Assembly: GCF_900111825.1 (NCBI RefSeq)
Contig: NZ_FOJM01000014.1
Coordinates: 62,001-126,000 of the forward strand
DNA: 64,000 nucleotides
Direction: 5' to 3'
From: Pedobacter suwonensis
GTDB taxonomy: Bacteria > Bacteroidota > Bacteroidia > Sphingobacteriales > Sphingobacteriaceae
The translations under genes were made by a program, and so were the position numbers. How positions within the stretch are numbered: position 1 is the first letter of the stretch; every line of letters starts with the position of its first letter. Shown here piece by piece: positions 51,199 through 59,646 of this stretch. A model generated the notes under the pieces. The model had not been told where the DNA came from. It made no database searches and worked only from the letters and a program-made list of their open reading frames with translations.

Positions 51199-54100
51199 TT
51201 ATTGACCTTTTAGGTACTGTAATGTGTATACTGATTGATTATATTGGTTGATGGCCTCCAGATAGCTGAAGCGGATATCAGAGTAGGTACGCAGAGCCTG
51301 CAGATATTCTACATAGCCGATCTCTCCTGCCTGAAATGCAATCTGGGACTGCTTTAGGATCAGGTTGGCATTCGGTAGGGCACTGTTCTTGTAATAGGCG
51401 ATACTTCTGGAATTTTTTTGAAGGTCCTGGAAAGCCTGCTCATACCTTCCTCGAAGATCTGTCTGGGAAAGGATAAAATCGCTTTCGGCTACCTGCTTAT
51501 CTATCTTTGCGGCTTTTATCCTTGAGGAGAAAGGCTTAAAGAAAAGCGGTATGGAGATCCCTGCGGAAACCCCCTGAAAACGTTTGCCTCCATTAAAATA
51601 AAGATCCTGACCGCCAACATTCTGTGCTCCGATAATAGACTGGTTGAAATAGCCGATACTGAAATCGGGGCCAGAGCGTGAGCGCTCGAGCCTTACCGTC
51701 TTGTCGGCAATATCTATCTGCTGGGCCTGCAGCGCAAGAATTGGATTTTCTGATGTAACGGTATCAGTCTGGCTAACATTCCAGACTACCTGGCCAAATT
51801 CCGCGTTCATGATACTGATCTGTTCTCTGGTATTCAGCAAACGCTTAAGTTCGGCGGTATAGGCGAGGATATCAGCTTCGTTCTTGCTCATCTGGTTGCG
51901 AACCTCATTATACTGAGTTTCGGCGGTAGTTTTTTCAAGCAGGTTGGTCTCTCCGGCCTGGTACCTCAATGAGGCGGCCTTCAGAAAGTTACTGTAAACA
52001 CTGTCCTGGCTTTTGTAAAGCTTTTGAAGGGCAATGAAATAGCCCAACTGGGCGTAAACGCTTTTCACCTGATAGGAAAGTTCTCTCTGTGTTACCTGAA
52101 GGCCGATTTCAGCTCCCCTGATCTGCGCATCATACAAGTTGCGCTGACTTTTGAACAGACCCGGATAGGGTATGTTCTGAGAAGCCGAAAAGTTATTGTC
52201 GCGTTTGATGGTATTCATCTGTCCGTACTGCACCTCAAAGCTGGTCTTTCCCAGATCTGTTGAAGATCCCCTTAGCGCCTGTTGCCTGCCAATCTGCAGG
52301 GTGGACGACTTCACAGCCTGGTTATTACTCAATGCTGTGCTCAAAGCCTGCTCAAGGCTCATACCCTTGGTGGGAACCGTCTGCGCCCGGGCCTGTCCCG
52401 ATAAAATGAAAAGTCCAAAAAACACCGCTAGGGTAACTACAGTTGTTGGAAGGGCAGTTTTTTTGCTTTTCCAACCTTCAAAATAAGTATATAGCACTGG
52501 AAGGACGATTAAGGTTAATATGGTGGAGGTAATGAGTCCCCCGATTACTACGGTTGCTAGTGGTTTCTGCACCTCAGCGCCTGCTGCACTGGATATTGCC
52601 ATTGGAAGGAACCCAAGAGAGGCAACAGTTGCGGTCATCAGTACAGGTCTTAGACGGATAGCAGTTCCCTTGAGGACAATGTCCCTTATACTATATTTAT
52701 CCATTTTTTTCAATCTGTTGAATTCGGTAATCAGTACGATTCCGTTGAGCACGGCTACCCCGAATAATGCAATAAATCCAACACCGGCGGAAATGCTGAA
52801 AGGCATTCCCCTTAGGATTAATGCAAATATTCCGCCGATTGCGGCCATCGGAATAGCAGAAAAAATCAGTATCGACTGTTTTACAGATCCAAATGAGAAA
52901 TACAGCAATAGCAATATAAGTAAAAGTGCAACCGGAACGGCAATAGAGAGCCTTTGTGTCGCCTCTTTTAAGTTTTCGAACTGCCCTCCATAGGTAATGT
53001 AATATCCTGCGGGCATTTTGATCTGTTCGTTTATTTTCTGCTCGATCTCTGTTACCACACTCTGGATATCACGCCCACGGACATTCAGCCCCACTATGAT
53101 GCGCCGTTTGGTATCCTCACGTTGAATCTGGTTAGGGCCTATCTTAAACTCTATGTCAGCAAGTTGGTCAAGTGGAACCTGATTGCCGTTCGGGGCAGTC
53201 ACATAGACATTTTTAACATCGTCAATACCTTGGCGGTTCTGTTGGGAAAGGCGCACAATGATATCGTAACGCTGCTCTCCCTCATATACCAGCCCCGCAG
53301 ATTGTCCTGCAAAAGCAGTGTTGAGTGCCTGGTTAACCGTCCCTATGCTCAATCCATATTGTGCAATCCGGTCACGGTTGATCTTTACCACAATCTGTGG
53401 CAGACCGGTTGCCTGTTCCAGATAGAGATCTTTTGCGCCCTCTACACCCGAAACAATTTTCCCGATCTTTTGGGAGATACTGGTGAGGGATTCTAGGTCA
53501 TCTCCGAAAATTTTGATCCCAATATCCTGTCTAACTCCCGAGATAAGTTCATTTGAGCGTAATTGGATTGGTTGTGAAAAACCGAAGCTCACGCCGGGAA
53601 CTTCTTCAAGTGCCTTACTCATCAACTCGGCCAGTTCTTCCCTATCGTGGGTAGTGGTCCAGTCTTTTTTATCTTTGAGTATGATGGTCAGATCGCATGC
53701 TTCCATTGGCATGGGATCGGTAGGAATCTCGGCAGCACCAACCTTACCAATTACTTCTTTCACCTCTGGAAACTTTTCTACAAGGATTTTTGAAGCCTGA
53801 TTTACTTTATCAATGGTCTGGGAAAGGGAACTGCCGGTAAGTAACCTGGTTTCTACCGCAAAATCACCTTCCTCCAACGTGGGAATGAATTCTCCCCCCA
53901 TCCGGGTAAAGATAAAAATACTGATGGCCAGAAGAACAACCGATGATGCCACAACAATTACTCTTTTATTGAGTGCAGCCTTGATCATTGGAGTGTAACG
54001 GCGCTGGAAAAAATCCATCATCCGATCTGAAAAATTCTTTTTGTGCGCAACTTTTTTGCTTAAGAAAAGCGAGGAAACCATAGGAACATAGGTAAGGGAC

Positions 54101-55581
54101 AAAATAAAGGCCCCCAATATGGCAAAGGAAACGGTTTGTGCCATAGGTCCGAACATCTTGCCTTCAATACCTACAAGGGCAAGGATGGGAAGATAAACGA
54201 TCAGAATAATGATCTGTCCAAATGCCGCAGCGCTCATCATCCGCACGGCAGATTTTTCAACCTGCTCATCCATTTCGGCCTGCGAGTAGGCGCGGCCGAG
54301 CTTATTCCCAGAGAGGATGTGCATGGTGGCTTCCACAATAATTACCGCCCCGTCGACGATAAGTCCGAAATCTATCGCGCCAAGACTCATCAGGTTTCCC
54401 GATACGCCAAAAAGGTTCATCAGGGAAATCGCAAATAGCATGGCAAGCGGAATCACCGAGGCAACAACCAGCCCGGCCCTAAAATTCCCAAGAAAAAGAA
54501 CTAGGACAAAAATAACAATCAGGGCGCCCTCGATCAGGTTTTTGGCTACTGTGCCCATGGCACGATCAACAAGCGCACTTCTATCTAAGAACGGCTCAAT
54601 GGTTACCCCCTTGGGTAGAGTTTTGCTGATTCGGTCTATCTTCGCCTTCACCTGTTTTACCACGTTATTGGCATTTGCGCCTTTCAACATCATTACTATA
54701 CCGCCAACAGCCTCACCTTCACCATCCTTTGTGGCACGGGTAAGTGCGCCGTAACGTATGGAACTACCGATCTGTACGGTGGCGATATCGTGGATAAGTA
54801 CCGGGATTCCATTCGCATTGTTTTTGACAACGATCTTATTGATGTCATCAAGATTGCCGACCAGGCCTTCGCTCCTAATAAAATAGGCATTTGGCTTTTT
54901 GTCTATATAGGCGCCTCCCGTGTTCTGATTGTTCTGTTCAAGGGCAGCGAAAACATCGCTGATGCTCAGGTTCAGGCTCCGCAGCTTATCGGGATCTAGC
55001 GCAATCTCATACTGTTTCAAAAGTCCTCCGAAACTGTTGACCTCTGCAATGCCTGGCGTCCCGAGGAGCTGTCTCCTTACGATCCAGTCCTGGATACTAC
55101 GCAGCTCTCGTGCGTTGAATTTCTTTTCGAATCCAGGCTTTGCATGGATCACGTATTGGTATATCTCCCCAAGACCTGTTGATATGGGTGATATTTCTGG
55201 ATTACCAAGTCCTGATGGGATGTTATTCTTGGCCTCGGCAAGCTTTTCGTTTACCTGTTGCCGGGCCCAGTAGATGTCAACATCATCATGGAATACGATA
55301 GTTACAACCGATAGTCCGAACCTTGAAATGGAGCGTACCTGCTCTATTTCAGGTATGGTGGACATGGTCTGTTCTACGGGATAGGAAATAAGCCTTTCTA
55401 CCTCCTGGGTAGCAAGGGATGGGCTAAGGGTTATGACCTGAACCTGATTATTGGTGATATCAGGAACGGCATCAATGGGAAGTTGTCTCAGGGAATATAC
55501 GCCCCATGCGATCAGCCCCAAGGTGAACAGGGCTATTACAAGCTTATTCGCTATTGAAAACTGAATAATTTTTTTCAGCAT
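51199..55581 (-). CDS. CusA/CzcA RND pump fused to a TolC-like channel domain
   Basis: 1460 residues, about 400 more than a normal CusA. The first 1045 are a heavy-metal RND pump: RQLPIDAVPDITNNQVQVI, proton-relay GAIDFGLIVDGAVIIVE (D404, D410, E417), porter domains with the Met/Asp-rich EMPMEAC-type loop (PTDPMPMEACDLTI), and two sets of six helices. After the last helix a signal-peptide-like stretch (VVTLAVFFGLFILSGQARAQ) leads to a TolC-type outer-membrane factor (about 1069-1460) with two helical repeats (GLQVTQRELSYQVKSVYAQL, AGETNLLEKTTAETQYNEVR, AFQAGEIGYVEYLQALRTY). The fusion is known in Bacteroidota; a post-translational cut or an internal start would be needed to free the channel. 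Exports Cu, Ag, Zn or Co. Confidence 0.92.
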   Translation of the reverse strand: MLKKIIQFSIANKLVIALFTLGLIAWGVYSLRQLPIDAVPDITNNQVQVITLSPSLATQEVERLISYPVEQTMSTIPEIEQVRSISRFGLSVVTIVFHDDVDIYWARQQVNEKLAEAKNNIPSGLGNPEISPISTGLGEIYQYVIHAKPGFEKKFNARELRSIQDWIVRRQLLGTPGIAEVNSFGGLLKQYEIALDPDKLRSLNLSISDVFAALEQNNQNTGGAYIDKKPNAYFIRSEGLVGNLDDINKIVVKNNANGIPVLIHDIATVQIGSSIRYGALTRATKDGEGEAVGGIVMMLKGANANNVVKQVKAKIDRISKTLPKGVTIEPFLDRSALVDRAMGTVAKNLIEGALIVIFVLVLFLGNFRAGLVVASVIPLAMLFAISLMNLFGVSGNLMSLGAIDFGLIVDGAVIIVEATMHILSGNKLGRAYSQAEMDEQVEKSAVRMMSAAAFGQIIILIVYLPILALVGIEGKMFGPMAQTVSFAILGAFILSLTYVPMVSSLFLSKKVAHKKNFSDRMMDFFQRRYTPMIKAALNKRVIVVASSVVLLAISIFIFTRMGGEFIPTLEEGDFAVETRLLTGSSLSQTIDKVNQASKILVEKFPEVKEVIGKVGAAEIPTDPMPMEACDLTIILKDKKDWTTTHDREELAELMSKALEEVPGVSFGFSQPIQLRSNELISGVRQDIGIKIFGDDLESLTSISQKIGKIVSGVEGAKDLYLEQATGLPQIVVKINRDRIAQYGLSIGTVNQALNTAFAGQSAGLVYEGEQRYDIIVRLSQQNRQGIDDVKNVYVTAPNGNQVPLDQLADIEFKIGPNQIQREDTKRRIIVGLNVRGRDIQSVVTEIEQKINEQIKMPAGYYITYGGQFENLKEATQRLSIAVPVALLLILLLLYFSFGSVKQSILIFSAIPMAAIGGIFALILRGMPFSISAGVGFIALFGVAVLNGIVLITEFNRLKKMDKYSIRDIVLKGTAIRLRPVLMTATVASLGFLPMAISSAAGAEVQKPLATVVIGGLITSTILTLIVLPVLYTYFEGWKSKKTALPTTVVTLAVFFGLFILSGQARAQTVPTKGMSLEQALSTALSNNQAVKSSTLQIGRQQALRGSSTDLGKTSFEVQYGQMNTIKRDNNFSASQNIPYPGLFKSQRNLYDAQIRGAEIGLQVTQRELSYQVKSVYAQLGYFIALQKLYKSQDSVYSNFLKAASLRYQAGETNLLEKTTAETQYNEVRNQMSKNEADILAYTAELKRLLNTREQISIMNAEFGQVVWNVSQTDTVTSENPILALQAQQIDIADKTVRLERSRSGPDFSIGYFNQSIIGAQNVGGQDLYFNGGKRFQGVSAGISIPLFFKPFSSRIKAAKIDKQVAESDFILSQTDLRGRYEQAFQDLQKNSRSIAYYKNSALPNANLILKQSQIAFQAGEIGYVEYLQALRTYSDIRFSYLEAINQYNQSVYTLQYLKGQ

Positions 55582-55685
55582 TATTTGTTTAATTAAGTAA
55601 AAAATAAAAAAACCAGATCAATGCACAGCGTAGCCTCGTATGGATTATACGGGCAAAAACATAGCATCGAAATGAAGATCGATTT

Positions 55686-56012
55686 TTAACTTAATTTAGG
55701 CGGCTGCCAAACAGATAATGGTAAAGAGATAACCTCACCCATGTAAGCTTCATTATATTCTGAGCTTATTGGTTTTGAGATTACCACAAGAGGTGTTGAA
55801 GAAATAACTTCAGAAGTGGTATTACAGCAGGAACAAACGCAGAACGGTGAACAGAAATCACTGCGTTCTTTTTCTGTAGAATGGGTTGTTATGCTTTTTT
55901 CAGTTAATGGTCCACCATGCAACTTACCCATAGCCAATACGTCAGCGCATGGAATGCAGCTGAGTATTACGATAATGAAGCAGAGAAACAAACTGGATAT
56001 TTTCACTTTCAA
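55686..56012 (-). CDS. DUF6660-like Cys-rich secreted protein, copy 1
   Basis: 108 residues with a signal peptide (hydrophobic 7-20). A cysteine cluster FCSPFCVCSCC (about 53-63) and a conserved end SVWQPPKLS. The same build occurs at 58666-58986, so they are paralogues. Such DUF6660-type proteins stand beside Cu/metal exporters and TonB receptors in Bacteroidota; the cysteines suggest periplasmic metal binding, not proven. It is encoded about 104 bp upstream of cusA in the same direction. A possible promoter lies directly upstream. Confidence 0.7.
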   Translation of the reverse strand: MKVKISSLFLCFIIVILSCIPCADVLAMGKLHGGPLTEKSITTHSTEKERSDFCSPFCVCSCCNTTSEVISSTPLVVISKPISSEYNEAYMGEVISLPLSVWQPPKLS

Positions 56013-56020
56013 AATTTTAC

Positions 56021-56047
56021 CAAATATATAAACTTATTTAAGAACAA
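56021..56047 (-). promoter_or_regulatory. Possible Bacteroidota promoter of the DUF6660/cus operon
   Basis: On the minus strand TTG (56047-56045) is followed after 16 bp by TATATTTG (56028-56021), matching TTG / TAnnTTTG. The predicted start would be only a few bases before the ATG at 56012, an unusually short leader, so confidence is limited. Confidence 0.35.
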
Positions 56048-56345
56048 TTTTTTTTAGTCCTGGTTTGAAAAAATTTAATACTTTTTTATTAAAATAATCA
56101 TAGCCTATAGGTTTTCACCCATCATTCAAAAGTTCCACCACTTGAACAACCAAACGGAAACCTTCTTTGCCCAAATCAAAAAACTTCATATAATCTGGGT
56201 AAAAAGGGAAGGAAGTTTTCATTTATTGATGAGATAAGTCCAGAGGTAAGCCTGAATCTTCCACTAACAGACCTTATCGGCCAGCATAGACTCTTCTGAT
56301 GGGAAATGTCTTTTAACCGCACCGAAAGCTTCAATTATTCAGCCA

Positions 56346-56377
56346 GCCAGGGATTTTTTGGCCATCAAATCCCTGGC
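56346..56377. terminator. Strong stem-loop after the TonB receptor gene
   Basis: GCCAGGGATTT (56346-56356) pairs perfectly with AAATCCCTGGC (56367-56377) around a 10-nt loop, about 50 bp after the TonB receptor stop on the minus strand. It has no long T-run, so it may be a terminator or a 3-prime stabilising structure. Confidence 0.55.
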
Positions 56378-56425
56378 CCGGCTAAAATGTGAATCCACTA
56401 CCCAGAAAAGTCGATTACTACAGGT

Positions 56426-58606
56426 TTAAAGTTTGAATTTTATCCCTCCGTTTACTACAAACCCATCTACAGGCGCATAGATGTCCCTGAAAACAGGGCT
56501 AGTAATGCTACCTGTATAGATCGAATCAAAGCTGGTCTGCCTAGTGTCCGTTAAATTCTCAAAATTCACAAAAATTGAAAACCGTTCCCAAAGCTTTTCT
56601 GCCATCAGACCAGCTGTCCAATAGCTTTTACCAGTGGCACCATCGTTTAACTTCTGTTTGCTGAAATAGTATGCTTCGGCACCGATCTTCCATTTATCTT
56701 CAAGCTCATACATCAATACATTATTTACCCTGTGCTTTGAAACCAGCGGATAATTTGTGCTGGTGCCTCCTGTATGCTGGTTCACATCCGCTAATGTATA
56801 ACCGATGAAAAGTTTAAAATCACCGTAGGTTACTTTGGCATTTGTTTCCATTCCCCTGGTATCTAAATTACCTTTAGGCTGAACATAGGTCAGGTTGGCT
56901 CCATTAGCAGCAGTCAGCAATATCGGGTTATTGATACGGGTATAAAAAAACATCTGATTGATGCTGAATCCAACCGCTCCGTCAAACAATGAGGTGCGAT
57001 AGTTAACATCATAGTTGGCGCCATAAGAGCGTTCCGCCTTTGTATTGGCCACATCTAAAGGCGCTACATTTCTGAACTGGATCCGCTCAGCATCTTCGGT
57101 AAATACAGTTGGTGCCTTATAACCCAGACCACCGCCTAATCGGGTAGAAAAATGTTCATTGATCTTCCACAATCCGGAAATTCTTGGTAAGAAGAAAAAT
57201 CCGTATTCATTGTGGTAATCTCCCCTTACTCCTGATTCAAGACTAATTTTTTTAGATATGTTCCAGGTGTTCTGTGCAAATGCCCCAATGGTATTATAAT
57301 TGTAACTTCTGAGTGCATTGTCACTGTTCTGGTCTTCCTTAAAATTGTCGGTCAAAAAGTTCACCCCCAACACCCAGTCTGCTTTTTCTCCGTTACGGCT
57401 ATAATTGGCCTCACTGTAGGTTGACACTTGAACGCCTGAAAAAAGGTAATTTGGCAACCCAATACTCCGGTCGTAATAGCTCACCGAATTGCGGATAACA
57501 AGCTTTTCCTTTTCGCTCAGTCTATGATCCAACTCAACCTGAGAGCTGTAACGCCCGGTTTTATTCTCCTCAAAATAAGAATGGGCAGCACTGCCATTTC
57601 CCTTCACATATTCCAGGTCGCCGCCAATCCGTTTTTCAGTTGTGGCGTTGATTCCGGCCAAAAGCGTAGTCGCATCATTGAAATAAAAATATAGTTTGGG
57701 GTTCAGGGTGAAACGGTCAAACTTGGGGATAGCGGTTAAGCCAATATCAGAAGGATCATAGGCAGTCCCTTTGTTGTATGCACCATAAACCGTGATACCT
57801 ATTTTATCAAATTTCTGTCCATAAAAACCACTGGCATCCAGTCCCAAAGCAGAAGTACCGTTTAAAAGGAAATTAAGCTGACGCGCTTCAGTCGGTTTTT
57901 TAGAAACCAGGTTCACCAGTCCAGCAATTGCTCCACCTCCGTAAAGGGTGGACGATGAACCTTTGATCACCTCTACCTGCTGCAAATCCAATGGGGCAAT
58001 CTGAAGCAGGCCCAATCCACCCGAGAAACCAGAGTATAATGGAAAACCGTCCCTAATGATCTGGGTATATTTTCCGTCCAGTCCCTGTATGCGGATACTG
58101 GAATTTCCGCTGGTCGCAGAAGTCTGCTGGGTCTGGATGCCTGTGCTTTCTGCCAGCATCATGCGGATGTCGCCAGGTTTCATATTACCTTTTTCGTCCA
58201 GTTCTTCCCCGGCGATGACCTCAACCCGTGTAGGAATATTATCAATGGTACGGCTGCTCCTTGTAGCTGAGATCACTACATCCTCTAGTTCCTGGTCTTC
58301 TTCAGCTGCAGTAAGTAAAATAGTCAAAACGTTAGTTTCAGCAAGGGGAAAGGTCAGCGTATCAGTTTTGGTCTGATAGCCTACATAACTAAACTGAATG
58401 ATCTGTTTACCTGAGGGTATACCATTAATACTTGCATTACCTGCACTATCTGATTTAGCGCCAATGGTCGTTCCAAGAACTTTTAACGTAGCTCCTGGAA
58501 GTACTTGGTTTGTCTTTGCGTCTTTGATGACGGCTTTATATCTATTTTGGGCAAAGGCGGTAACTGTAAACAACAGTATAGCCAAAACCACAATCGTTCT
58601 TTTCAT
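56426..58606 (-). CDS. TonB-dependent outer-membrane receptor
   Basis: 726 residues: signal peptide (about 1-20, VTAFAQ), a carboxypeptidase-regulatory-like beta domain (about 22-105, GATLKVLGTTIGAKSDSAGN), a plug domain (about 110-235) with the typical VVISATRSSRTIDNIPTRVEVI start and the KGSSSTLYGGGAIAGLVNLVS end, and a 22-strand barrel ending GFVVNGGIKFKL. Closest in feel to receptors for copper or siderophore-type chelates (OprC/FepA class), which fits the copper neighbours. DUF6660 copy 2 precedes it by 59 bp and is probably in the same operon. Confidence 0.9.
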   Translation of the reverse strand: MKRTIVVLAILLFTVTAFAQNRYKAVIKDAKTNQVLPGATLKVLGTTIGAKSDSAGNASINGIPSGKQIIQFSYVGYQTKTDTLTFPLAETNVLTILLTAAEEDQELEDVVISATRSSRTIDNIPTRVEVIAGEELDEKGNMKPGDIRMMLAESTGIQTQQTSATSGNSSIRIQGLDGKYTQIIRDGFPLYSGFSGGLGLLQIAPLDLQQVEVIKGSSSTLYGGGAIAGLVNLVSKKPTEARQLNFLLNGTSALGLDASGFYGQKFDKIGITVYGAYNKGTAYDPSDIGLTAIPKFDRFTLNPKLYFYFNDATTLLAGINATTEKRIGGDLEYVKGNGSAAHSYFEENKTGRYSSQVELDHRLSEKEKLVIRNSVSYYDRSIGLPNYLFSGVQVSTYSEANYSRNGEKADWVLGVNFLTDNFKEDQNSDNALRSYNYNTIGAFAQNTWNISKKISLESGVRGDYHNEYGFFFLPRISGLWKINEHFSTRLGGGLGYKAPTVFTEDAERIQFRNVAPLDVANTKAERSYGANYDVNYRTSLFDGAVGFSINQMFFYTRINNPILLTAANGANLTYVQPKGNLDTRGMETNAKVTYGDFKLFIGYTLADVNQHTGGTSTNYPLVSKHRVNNVLMYELEDKWKIGAEAYYFSKQKLNDGATGKSYWTAGLMAEKLWERFSIFVNFENLTDTRQTSFDSIYTGSITSPVFRDIYAPVDGFVVNGGIKFKL

Positions 58607-58665
58607 AATGATCTTTAAATAATGATTTCGATAAATATGTCCGGTTAGGACGAGGGAAAAATAAA

Positions 58666-58986
58666 CTACGAAAGTTTGGGCGGCTGCCAGATAGAAATTG
58701 AAATGGCCTGTAGCTGAAGTGGGATGTAAGCCGTATTATGCTGTACAGGTAAAAGCTGGGCCGCAAAAACGATCGTTGTCCGTGTAGTGATGGTAAAGCC
58801 GATACAGGTACCACAGACATAAAACGGTGAACAGCCTTTGCAACAATTATCGTTATGTTCACTGCAAGCATGTTTTTCCGCTTTATCGGTTTTCAGTACA
58901 TGGCTATCTTCTCGCGCTAAAGCGCAGCATGGTACCGCGGTTAGCGTATATACGATGAGAGATAAAACCAGGGCAATGAATTTCAC
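58666..58986 (-). CDS. DUF6660-like Cys-rich secreted protein, copy 2
   Basis: 106 residues starting with GTG at 58986 (KFIALVLSLIVYTLTAVPCC). A signal peptide leads to a Cys/His cluster (HACSEHNDNCCKGCSPFYVC, then GTC, about 40-62) and the conserved end ISIWQPPKLS, also present in copy 1. Only the CSPF-VC-type cysteine motif and the tail are conserved, which marks them as the functional parts. It heads the TonB receptor gene. Metal handling in the periplasm is inferred from composition and context. Confidence 0.7.
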   Translation of the reverse strand: MKFIALVLSLIVYTLTAVPCCALAREDSHVLKTDKAEKHACSEHNDNCCKGCSPFYVCGTCIGFTITTRTTIVFAAQLLPVQHNTAYIPLQLQAISISIWQPPKLS

Positions 58987-59110
58987 GGTGTAAAAGTATA
59001 AAATTTACTAATACTCTGTGTTGTTGTTATGTGATATAATAGATTGCAAGATCTGTAAATGAAGAATAAGAGCCTGGCACCCTCAAATTTGACTGTCCAA
59101 TTGATTGGGG

Positions 59111-59646
59111 TTATTTCGCAAGCTTCAAGGCATCAGCAAACTCACCGGACAGGGGGACTGTTTATGATAGCTGTGGGGGATGCTTCCACGTCGTGCTCGA
59201 CACGCTTGAATTCAATTTCAATACTATTTGCATCGGTTGTAGAACAGCCTGCATTTAAGTGAACATAAGGTAACAACCCCTTGGGTCACCGTCGTTAGGC
59301 TTTCCGAGGGATCCCAGGTTGATCACATGTTTGAACTTTCAATATGGGGTTTCCAAATTCTGTGATACGGCTTGTGGAAGTGCACCACAAAAAGCAGATC
59401 TGCATCAGCTTCTTTAAGCATTTCCAAAACATAGTCTGCATCTGTGTCTATCAGTATGTATTCATCTATACTACTGGTACTGCCGTGCGCGAAAACAAGA
59501 TTTAGTTTTTCACCGCTCAGTTTATATTCTAACCTGATATGCGCCGGAAGCGTTTTCAAATATCCCCTGTTATCCTCACGCAACGGCCATCGGTAACAGC
59601 ATCTGCCTTTTTCCTCTACTAAAAAAATATCAGTCGATTTTGGCAT
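59111..59646 (-). pseudogene. Decayed metallophosphoesterase gene
   Basis: The readable pieces together match the C-terminal two thirds of a YfcE-like metallophosphoesterase: DNRGYLKTLPAHIRLEYKLS, then FAHGSTSSIDEYILI and LLFVVHFHKPYHR (the catalytic GHTHxPxH is altered to VHFHKPYHR). A frameshift near 59330 joins to HVINLGSLGKPNDGDPRGCY, a second follows MFT into TTDANSIEIEFKRVEHDVEA, and a third leads to LSGEFADALKLAK and a stop. The N-terminal part with the first metal ligands is absent. At least three frameshifts and lost ligands mean it is not functional. The start overlaps the copper ATPase stop. Confidence 0.78.

Larger units (their letters stand above)
56013..56425. other. Intergenic region upstream of the cus operon
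   Basis: 413 bp between DUF6660 copy 1 and the TonB receptor. It holds the possible cus promoter (56021-56047) and a large stem-loop (56346-56377). No gene is supported. Confidence 0.5.

Noticed and set aside
56100..56400. Transposase remnant in the gap upstream of the cus operon
   Set aside because: Short translated pieces looked vaguely transposase-like, but every frame is interrupted by stops and no motif could be named.
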